Below, piece by piece: positions 50,030 to 60,300 of a stretch of DNA of 64,000 bases. The DNA comes from Mesaphorura yosii (taxonomy: Eukaryota; Arthropoda; Collembola; Poduromorpha; Tullbergiidae). The notes under the pieces are model-generated. The model did not search any database. It was not told the DNA's origin and was given only the letters and a program-made list of their open reading frames with translations. The position numbers were made by a program, and so were the translations under genes. Position 1 is the stretch's first letter, and every line of letters begins with the position of its first letter. The stretch lies in contig WIXG01000040.1 of NCBI GenBank assembly GCA_009869945.1, positions 248,001 to 312,000 of the forward strand. The letters run 5' to 3'.

Positions 50030-50709
50030 ATGGACTTCATTAAGTTGGTGGATACCGAAATTAACGTGGACGAGCTTTTAAAGCAAGTTTCCAGTCCCAA
50101 ATGCGGTGCTGTGTCCATGTTTCTTGGAACAACCCGAGATAATTTCGAGGGGAAGAAGGTACGCTGTCGCTGTCGGTGAAGCTTAGGCGTGCTTCGCAAT
50201 TCTTCCTATTCGTATGAACATGTGTCATTTGCTCTTTGGTGTAGGTGCTTCAATTAGAATATGAGGCTTATCATCCAATGGCAATATCCGAAACAAAGAA
50301 AATATGCTCTCAGATTCGTGAGAAGTGGAATGTCGAACATATCGCAATCGCTCACAGGTGCGCATGTCATCCAAACTCGCAACAGACATTCTATCTCATT
50401 TGTTGACGACTTCAGTAAATTGTTGATAATGCATATTTCAGACTTGGAACAGTCCCCGTGACCGAATCCAGCATTGCAATCGTTATTTCTTCTGCACACA
50501 GAAAAGAGTCCTTAGAAGCTGTTGCGTACGCGATCGATGAAATGAAATCCAAGGTGCCCATCTGGAAAAAGGAAGTTTATGACGATGGTGATGGTTCCGA
50601 GTGGAAAGCTAATAAAGAATGCTCCTGGAATAACAACCCCGAAGTGCACGTGGCTGGGGAGAAAGTCAACGGAGTACCACACAACATGGACCAAGCCAAT
50701 GATATTTAA
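50030..50709 (+). CDS. MOCS2: Molybdopterin synthase large subunit MOCS2B
   Basis: Exons 50030-50158, 50245-50357 and 50442-50709, in phase, 169 residues (human 188). MoaE-family motifs: [68 protein letters not shown] and [12 protein letters not shown] with the active-site lysines, then WKANKEC. The enzyme holds cyclic pyranopterin monophosphate and inserts two sulfurs delivered by MOCS2A, giving molybdopterin for sulfite oxidase, xanthine dehydrogenase and aldehyde oxidase. The ATG is seven bases after the MOCS2A stop. It is the first ATG in any frame after the MOCS2A start in the spliced mRNA, which favours leaky scanning or reinitiation. Confidence 0.94.
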
Positions 50710-50805
50710 TTAATTTAATCCGACAGGTCGAAAGGTGCCGAATAATTTTTATGTCAGCTTTGGCAGTCTTTAACGATATTATATTTATTTGGAATATTTT
50801 GGAAT

Positions 50806-50811
50806 AATAAA
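50806..50811 (+). terminator. Poly(A) signal of MOCS2
   Basis: AATAAA about 97 bases after the MOCS2B stop codon. Confidence 0.7.
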
Positions 50812-53784
50812 CGTTTGATGCCGCATTGGAGATTGGACTGTAACTTGCGACACAGAGAAGAAATATCATTAGACAATAATTACCATCAGTCATACTGTCA
50901 GACATGATGACTTAAGTTTTGGGCATACACGTCACTTGCACATGACAGATTCTCTCCAGCCGGTCAGCAGCTGTTGCTTCGTACCGTGTACGGAAACAAC
51001 TCATTATAAATGACCCGCATTGCGCATAATGAGCATCAGGATAAATGTACTCGTACCAGGCACCAAATCGTTACAAAACGAGTGGGATTTTAAACTGGAA
51101 ATGTTCGTACGGTCATGACCTTGCCCTTGTCCAGTATCGTATCATTCATCGCTCATGTATCATTCACCTTTGTCTTGCCCTGTCATTCACTCGCTTATCA
51201 TGCGTCTTGTATAAATGCCACTCCTTAAGCATACGTCCTTCACTGACGCGAGCTATACCGAAGTAATCGTTCGGATTGAATCACCGGAATGATCATTCAA
51301 TTCTCCTTCATTGTGGTCAGCGCTTCGATTCTCAATTCATTTGTTTGTAATTTTGATACGCGTATCGTCCTTCTTCTGCAGTTATTGCATATGTGGTTTC
51401 CCATTGAGTTTCGGACTGTCAATCTCGAGCATGACCTTGTAATTTGCCCGACACTGTACACAAAAGCATGCGGATTAAAAGCGTCCAAGTCTAATGAAAC
51501 ATCGGGCTTGAGGCTTGCTTGGCGAGAAAGCAGCTGGAGATTTTTGGGCGTTGAGCCCGATCAACTTAATAGCCCTGATAGAATGCTTCATGTGTTTATG
51601 CAGTTTTATTTGCCTGTACACTGCGCTCGACAAAACAGCATGGCTGACTGAATTTTCTCAAGAAACACCCACGTACTGAAGCACCGTAATAGATTTCTTG
51701 ATGGATTGAAGCACATCCAAAATCTCGAACTGTTTAGCATTGACGCGTAGTAAGAAATAGGAGTATAGTGTAGTTTAAGTATTTGGCTACGTCGTGACAA
51801 GCGTCCAGTAACGAAGCGCACACTCAGACTATTGAGTATGATGTTAAGATCATTCCAACCTGTCAAACTCAAAATTCAGCAAGATTGTCAATTCCTTGAC
51901 GAAGATTCTTTTACAATCATTTTCACTCGTTCAATCCATGGGTAATTCATTCGCAGAAGGCGTTTTGCAAATTCCACCCCGGACAGTCTAGCTGCGAGAA
52001 AAAAAACCGACGCGCTGCTTCTGGTTCTGGTTACATAATAATCAACGTCATGCGAACACAGCACGGAACCTTTAAAGTTTAGATGCCATGATCGCCAAAT
52101 TGAACCTCCTGATGTGAAAATGAGATCACGCCCTCCATGCAAATGGGATGAGGAGACAGAGACCATGCGACTCTATAAACGAGGATCTGATAAAGATACA
52201 TTGCGAATTGTGAAAACACAAAATGAGACGCCAAGCCAAGCCAATCTCTGATAAGAAGCCAGACTGGCATAGACGGTAGGTTGTGAAAGTTCATGAAAAG
52301 CTGTTGAGATTTACTACATCTGCAAAGCTGCTATATTCGGTTCATATGTCTACTGATCTGTAGTATCATACACACGGCACGGGTCCAGTGAAGTTGTACT
52401 CACGGCACGCGCACGGGAAATACATTTTCAGTGTGCATTCGCGAGTTGAACTGAGAGGACAACAGGATAACCTCGTGTAACCTTTCTTATTGCTCTCTAA
52501 TTTATCTCCTGGTGCTGTTGCTATTTCTTTGTAAAGTTCGAGAGCACTTAACAAGTGTTAGGCTTGAACTTAACGGTTCTGGTATTTCATTTCATTAAAT
52601 TCATTATTTTATTCTATTGAGGTCAGCGACGAGGAGTAGTCTAGCAGGTACAACTGTTTGCTCTGGATGGGTAAACATTGAGACAGCGGCAGAGTAATCC
52701 CACCCAAGAGAAGAACGAACTTTGTGGTGGAAATTCCGGAGTTAACCACACTTTGGAAGGCAGCACTTCGTAACCGCGATCTGAATATCCAGTGATGTCT
52801 TGTCACCAAATAAAAAGAACAGTTTTGTTCTTTATCCTCTTCAACAATGTCACATAGCAGATAGCCCTTGACTTTATAGTGTGTCATTGCCGTCGTGTGT
52901 TTACTCCTCGTCTTCGAAGTTCATTCAGTCACGCAGATCAGTCGTCACCAATTGATGTCTCAATCAGTCTGCAATTAACCTTGGAGCTGGTTTCCGAATT
53001 CAGATTATCTGCTGGAGAGTGAACTTGTTTCAATCAAAACTGCTTCTTAGTCCTGATGGCTGGTGGCAAAAGTGGCAATTGAAGACGCTTGGAGGCACCG
53101 ACCATTGGCAACTATAAAATTCTTCGTCCTTCGTGATCTTGGATCTTGTCCCAACTCAATTGCTTCAAAATATTGTGATCATTTTTGTCTGCGTGTGGTT
53201 TTGTGGTTTCTTATCTTGGTACTGGTAAGTAACTTGTTTGTCTCCAACAACGGTTTAAGTGGTTAGTCTCAATTTTCTATTGTCCCATTACAGAAGTGTG
53301 CTTTCAATTGACTTCATTTACAGAACTACAATTCAAAGGAGGAATTACAAATTATACGATAAGCGAAGTTGAAAAGTCACACTTAGCTCATTTTGCGCTT
53401 CATCGGGATTTCGCATGCGGGGAATCAGACTCAGTTTGATGATCGAGTAAGGAAATATAATCAATCATTTATCAAATTAGGCCCGAAACTTAACATTGAC
53501 TTATATTTTAGAGATGGGAGATGGGATCGAGAGGGAATGTGACGTTCAGCCACCAAACTTGAAGTTAAACTTCAATTGTTTAGCTGTCTTTCGAAATTCA
53601 TTGTCTAGAAAGAAAAAGAAGTTGCCTTTTGTGTTTAGTACCTTAATTTGAACTCATTTTCTGTCTTTGTTTATGTTCATTTCTACCTTCAACCCTCTGT
53701 AGTATTTACGTCGATTTAAAGTTTGGTTCAATTTCCTTTTACAAAAACTTTCAATTTGTAAAGTTCCTTCTTTATCGAGTCAGC
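50812..53784. other. Spacer between MOCS2 and DPH6
   Basis: About 3 kb without a supported gene. Scattered ORFs up to 120 codons (for example 51289-51651) lack motifs and have overlapping frames on the other strand. The DPH6 promoter and 5' UTR should be near the right end. I see no clear repeat. Confidence 0.4.
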
Positions 53785-56700
53785 ATGCGTGTGGTCGCTT
53801 TAATTAGTGGTGGCAAAGATAGCTGCTTCAACATGATGCAGTGTGTTGCAGCTGGACACGAAATTGTGGCATTAGCAAACCTTCAGCCGGAAGAGAAGGG
53901 TAAGGTCTAATTGCTCTAACTGCTGAAGCCGAAGCAGGCCATCATTGCGTGTGACTCTTTCAGATGAACTTGACAGTTACATGTACCAAACTGTCGGACA
54001 CGATGGCATATCTTTGTATTCGGAGGCTCTTGAACTACCGCTCTATCGCCAAACTATAAAGGGAAATGCCGTCGCCTCTGGATTAGACTATCTACCTACG
54101 GAGGGCGATGAAGTGGAGGATCTTTTTGTCTTGCTTAGTCAAATCAAAGTAAGGCTATAGGATGATATTTACTCTTCTCTGTCAGTACGTATGTGCTCAA
54201 GTTATTGATTTGTATTAATTGCAGGAGAAGATAGAATTTGAGGCGGTTGCAGTTGGTGCGATTCTTTCTGATTACCAAAGAACTAGAGTCGAAAATGTGT
54301 AAGAAGTTGTCTCCAGAATTCCCCACCAAGTATGCGTCATTTTTTTTAAACGCAAACCTTCATTCTCGATCATGCAGATGTGTTAGACTGGGATGCACGA
54401 GCTTGGCCTATCTCTGGCGAAGAAGCCAAACTGAGCTGCTTCAAGAAATGATTGATTGTGGCATAACTGCGATAATTATAAAGACTGCTTGTCTTGGACT
54501 AGATCCTGCTGTCCATCTCGGACAAACTATTGCCGAACTGCAACCGCATTTGCTTCAATGCGTAAGCGATTTGTATTTAACGTTCTTCGTTCTTGGATAA
54601 CAGAAACACAACCTTATGATTCTATTCAACATTCATGATATTTAGAACGAGAAATATGGAATCAACGTTTGTGGTGAAGGAGGAGAGTATGAGACCTTCA
54701 CATTAGACTGTCCACTGTTCAAGAAGTCAATTGCATTGTGAGCACTCATTGCGCTTATATTTGGTCAGATTGTTTAACCAATTTACCTGATATGTGTCTT
54801 CGATTGTAGGGAGGAATTTGAAAAAGTTGTGCATTCGAACGATGCTTTTGCTCCGGTTGGATACATGAGATTGCGTAAAATGCGTTTAATCGAAAAGACG
54901 GTAAGGGGAAGCTTTACGAAGTGTTGTAACCTCTAAACCCTATTACGTTTTGTGAATTGCCAGGCAAAATGCGATTTAGTTGATGCGAACGAAAGCACCG
55001 ATGCTCCTCAAAGAACCTTGCTCCTTGGACTCCCGGTGAAGGCACCACTTGACTATTTGTCAGATTTGGCTGAGTGTACTGTCGCCGAATGCTGTGATGG
55101 CCGTGAAGAAATTTGCAACAAGCATTTAAGTGGCGACTGTTGTGGAGAATCAAATGCATTTAGTAGCAACAGCAGTAACTGCAGTGGCGGTGAGGTTGAT
55201 AAGGACCTCGCGAGTCAAGGTCTTCAATCTGTATCGGTAGATGACTTACGTCCGTTAACCACCAGTCAAATCAGTACTTGCACTCTGACTCAAAATGGAA
55301 ACAGTACTGATGAGGTGATCGTGGTCCCTGACTCATGCTGTCAGTTCAAAGACTTGAAAGAAGCACACGAATACCCCGTCCGGCTTCGAGCCGTAAAGAA
55401 TGAAAGTGGGTGGTGTTGGATTATGGGAGTCACTGAAGTGTCCGGTTCGGAAAATGCAGAGCCGCCTAAAGACCCAATGACGACTTCGCTACTTTGTCTT
55501 AAGAGTAAGTGCATTCACTTCATTGACACTTCCATGCCGAGGATCCTAGCTTTCTAGAAACTGTGATTTGCCTGCAGGTACTCTTCAAGACCAAGGCCTA
55601 GATCTGACGGACTTGGTTTCCGTGACCATGTATCTCAGTCACATAAGCGACTATGTGAAGTACAACAAAGAATACATCAAATTCTTCTCGCATCAGCCTC
55701 CTGTGCGTGTCTGTGTTGCGACGCCATTGCCAAAGCCGAGGTCGATTTTGTTGGAGGGATTAGCTTTTCGCAGTACTACAGCCGATCCTGAGACTAGTTT
55801 TTCACGGAAGTGCATGCATGTGCAAGGCATTTCGCACTGGGCGCCTGCAAACATTGGCCCTTATAGTCAAGCAAATTGGGTAAATCGTAAATGCAATCAA
55901 TTTTAAGCTCTTGATGCACTTAAAACACACGGAATTTTCAACGCAGGTTGGCGATGTGCTGTACGTCGCCGGTCAAATTGGTTTAGTGCCCGGTACTATG
56001 AAAATGGTTGAAGGAGGAAGCAGAATGGAATGCAAACTTGCTCTACGCCATGTGAATCGGATACTGAAGGCAACTGACCTTAAAGTTGAACTGCGTGATG
56101 TTGTGCAGGTAAATAACTACAGCTTTTTATTATAATTACAGCTTATTTTCAGACTGGACATAGGTTTAATTTTTGTAACAATGTGTAGAGTATTTGCTTT
56201 GTCACGGACGCTTCATACGTAGTGGAATGTCGTGAAGAATGGGAGAAGCGCACAAATAACGCCATCGTGGAATACGTCGTTGTGTCTCAACTTCCTCGCG
56301 ATGCCCTGGTTGAATGGCAGGTGTGGGCTCACAAACACAACGCGGCCTTCGAATGTAAGCAATAATCAAAATTATAAAGTTCACAGGCCGCGACGGTCAT
56401 GCTTGACCTTGAGGTATTGTAATACGAATTTTGCTTGCAATTTGTAGACGAAGAAACTGGATGTTACATTGGATCTGGCATTAAAGTGAGACTCACGCGT
56501 CGCAGCAGTTACGAGAGTCGTGTCGCAGCAATTGTTTGCCGTGCGTGCAAGCGTGATCAAACTGCCAAATTCGACGCTGATGAGGTTTCACAAATTACAG
56601 ATTACGCGCTTAGTAAATTGGTACAAGATGCTAACGCGGACACGGAGAAGTCCATCGTTTGCTCATTTCGTGTATTTTATCGCATTGGAGCAGTAAACCC

Positions 56701-56827
56701 TGGAATCATTCACGACGTGTTAGAATCTAAATTCTCGCCGAGCTCTGTAACTTACTCAATCCTTCCTGTTTGCTCTTTGATGCAAGACAATACTGTGCTA
56801 AGTTTTTGTGGTGTTCGCCATCTTTAA
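53785..56827 (+). CDS. DPH6: Diphthine-ammonia ligase with RidA-like C-terminal domains
   Basis: Exons: 53785-53899, 53964-54148, 54225-54298, 54378-54561, 54646-54737, 54810-54900, 54964-55504, 55578-55879, 55947-56108, 56189-56354 and 56448-56827, all in phase, 763 residues. The N-terminal ATP-pyrophosphatase domain has the PP-loop [47 protein letters not shown] and [16 protein letters not shown]. It amidates diphthine on elongation factor 2 in the last step of diphthamide synthesis. After a Cys-rich linker (~residues 250-400) come two RidA/YjgF-type modules ([33 protein letters not shown] with [13 protein letters not shown]). This long form resembles yeast Dph6; human DPH6 (267 residues) has only the first domain. 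It is convergent with the ryanodine receptor gene. Confidence 0.93.
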
Positions 56828-57179
56828 TAACTCACGCAATTTACTACTCTTACTTCGCGAAAAGCGACCAGTCCAATAATTGAATTGTCATTTGTACTTG
56901 AAACTACCTATTACGTTTGCATTCTTAATTACTTTCACTGACTTGAACTTTCTGCCCAAGTTCTTTGATTCGACCTTTCGATACTCACAATAATTTTAAA
57001 TCATGTCATGTGTAACTTTAATATTAGATAGATTTATAGTCCAGCGTTTAATTAATTTGCATCCTATTTTTATGTGCCAAGGATAAAAATATTCGCTTTA
57101 AACTAAAAAAAAAAGTATTAAGATTTGCTCGAATTTTGTGAAGTGCACCTTGGCTTTCAATTCTACTGAAGATTGAAAG

Positions 57180-57185
57180 AATAAA
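57180..57185 (+). terminator. Poly(A) signal of DPH6
   Basis: AATAAA about 350 bases after the DPH6 stop codon, 30 bases from the opposing poly(A) signal of the ryanodine receptor gene. Confidence 0.65.
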
Positions 57186-57214
57186 TGAAACTGAATGATT
57201 ATCACACTAGCACG

Positions 57215-57220
57215 TTTATT
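57215..57220 (-). terminator. Poly(A) signal of the ryanodine receptor gene
   Basis: TTTATT on the plus strand reads AATAAA on the RyR strand, about 160 bases after its stop codon. Confidence 0.55.
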
Positions 57221-57380
57221 CGTCCTTTTCATTTAAAATATTTATCACACGGTTCATAATTCGGGAAGACACGTAGAGTAGTAATCTAAGGTACAACATT
57301 CTTTCTAAACTCAAGCTGAGACAACAATAATCAAAACTTGTTCTGTCTGACTCTGCGTGAAGCGCTGTACAGTGAGGTGG

Positions 57381-60300
57381 TCAACCGCCACCACCTCCTA
57401 GTTCTTCCTCATATTGTTTCCTGAAGCAATCTCCCACTGGGAAGAACTCCCAGCAACGCTGCTGGTACATGTTCCAAACCTAAATGATGTTTACAATTTA
57501 AATGACGGAGGCCTTGATCCGGTGTGTGCATATACTTACATATGTTTCTTGTCCCGTGTACTCCGTGTCGGGTTTATTAATCAGATGCATGATGAAGAAC
57601 CTTTGGAATATGTAAAGATATATCATAGCTGGCCACACAGGCATCATAGCCGCAGCCGTCCTAGAGACATGACATAATTTAAGCGTACATGTAATTTGCC
57701 AAGTTATGTTCTTTCAACACATGTGTATCGAATCCGTGGGGCGTCACATCGAAGTACTCTTTGCCCATGCCGCAAATGAAACAGTTGGACTCCATATTTT
57801 CTGTTTAAAATGGAAAAGACAACTTGAATTTGCTGCTGCTTTATCTTGTTTTTTGTTTCTACTTTGTTCACTCTTTTTCCTTCCCTTTGAATTGAAGCTC
57901 AAATATAAGTTCTAAATTCTAATGATTACCTTTTACACTGTCCAACTGATCTCTGAGCTCGCCGAAAGCATCAATGATCAAACCTGTGCAAGAATTCAAG
58001 TAGGACGAGTTGAGTGGGTGAATGCAATGAAGCAGAATAACGACTAATAAAATTTGAGAAAACCTTGAATGATAGCCAAGAGAATGACAATGACAAAGAA
58101 GAAGAAAGTGATGTCAAATATAATTCTGTAAACTTCGTAATCGTCGCCTGCAATGATAACAAACATTCGTGTCATTTGTTCATAAACAGTTGGCTAAATA
58201 AAACTGTTAAGTTGCGTCCTTACCATCAGGGTCTCCAATTTCGTCACCGATGCCACCGCCAGCTCGGACGCCTTTGTACAGATGAAATACGAAACACTGG
58301 AAGCGAATACAAAATACACGAGTTTTTGGCTTATCTTCCAATCTTCGTTTGCGCAATTCGGAAGCTCAAACTTACCGTCAGCATATCATGACACTTTTTA
58401 TCGACTTCGTCATCTTCCTCCTGAATGTAAAACTTCCGGAAGAAGTTGAAGGCAATTACGGTATAAATGTATACAATGATGGTAAGCAGCATGACTGTAA
58501 GCATCAACTGCAGAAAATTGGCTTGTTTTAAAATTTTAAGCCTCAAACTGTGACGCTACGACAAATGAAGACGTGCACACCTGCTTCCCATTGTGCGTTA
58601 CAGATTGCAGAATCGTTTTCAGTGACGGGATTGCAACTGCCACATCCAGCAAATGAGCGGCGAAGAAAAAGTAGTTGTAATTTCCCAAAATTGACATGCT
58701 GAAGTACCACAAACTGTACAAGAAGGCCTGAAACGGAATTACGACCCAGTTTTGCAAACTCTCATAAAAGACTGATTGAGTCAACAAAGTGTCACGTTTA
58801 TTCTCACATTGTCCGTAATCGTCACGCCACCTTTCCAAATCTGGTAACGCCAGTCGATCGACATGAAGCTGAAAGCAGGGTCAATCGTTCAGCAACCTTC
58901 TTTAAGATTAAACTCACACTGCATAAACGCGAGCGTCTCGCAGAACTTACAAATTTACGATGCCACCTTCCTTCGACTCATCCTTCATACTAATTGACGT
59001 TTTCTCCATGCCAAGAAGATTACTGACAGCGTCAAAGTCATAAGTCTCACTGTACTTCTGGCGAACTTTCTTCTTTACAAACTTGTCCCAGTAATTCACT
59101 GGAATGGGAATGAAATTTAATAAATAGCTAATGAAGCTTCACTGTAGTCGATAAATGCTGCGCGCTGATTGGATGAGCGATTGATAGTTTGTTTGGCTGA
59201 ATTGTTTTGTTTGGTTAAATTGTTTGTTTATTTTTTCGTCACAATGCTGAAAGTTTTTCCAAAGTTGTTTTCTAGAGTGCAGCTGAAATTGGTTCGGTGG
59301 ATTGGAAATTGCCGAAGTGGATTTTTAGGGATTTGTACTACAAATGATGATCTGATGGTGATCTTCACGACATAACATTGGAGGTTATTTGTATTAGTGA
59401 CGAGGAAAATAGTGAATCTCAGCACGGAATCAAACGAAATTTTAAAAAATCAAGATGACCCGACGGGGTGAGAACTCATCGGTGTATTTGACCACTAAAA
59501 AGCTGAAGGAAGATCTTAGACCTTACTCTTCATTTCAGGCTGGAGAGTTTGCATTGACTGCGGTGACTACTTCTTCAGGTAGCTTACTTTAACCCAACAA
59601 TGTATTATGAATATGTGTATCCACTAAATCATGACCAAACCTGTGCTAATTAACAGATTTGGTTGCGAAGATTAACCACAACGCGAAGTATGGATATACT
59701 GGTCCCGGTACGTACTGGTGCAGAAATGCAAAATGCAACCGACGCGATATGGTCTCAGGAACCCCGATCCTGGATTATGGTGGAAAAAATACCTTCAAGT
59801 TTACGACAAGATTCACTTGCGCAAGTCCGAACGTTCTCTACATCTTTCACATGCCAAGTATGCAAAGATGAAGGGACCAGCGCATTTCATGTTGGACAAG
59901 CTGCAGATATCCACGAAAGACTTATTCTACACTTCTGCAAAACCCATACAGTCCGTGGCCTTCTCCCATTCGAAGTCAAAAGACAGTTAATCAAGGCCGA
60001 GAGCGATAAGAATGAATTTAAGGGAGAATTATGCACTCACTTTACGGCTGAACATGACTGTGGCATTGAATGCGCAAGATTCACTGTTATCGAAACTAGG
60101 TCGTCCCATTCTCGTGAAACGGAATTGAAAGTTTTGGCCGGAGCATTCGACTATAAGGGCCATGGCTGAGGTGGCCTGAACAAGCCGGCGCGTTGCTGAA
60201 TTAACTTTCCTACGTCCTTTTCATGGCTTAATCTGAACTTCAATTTGTTTCAAGTTTCTTCGTTGTTTTCTTCTTAAACCCTAATACCTTGTTCTAATTT

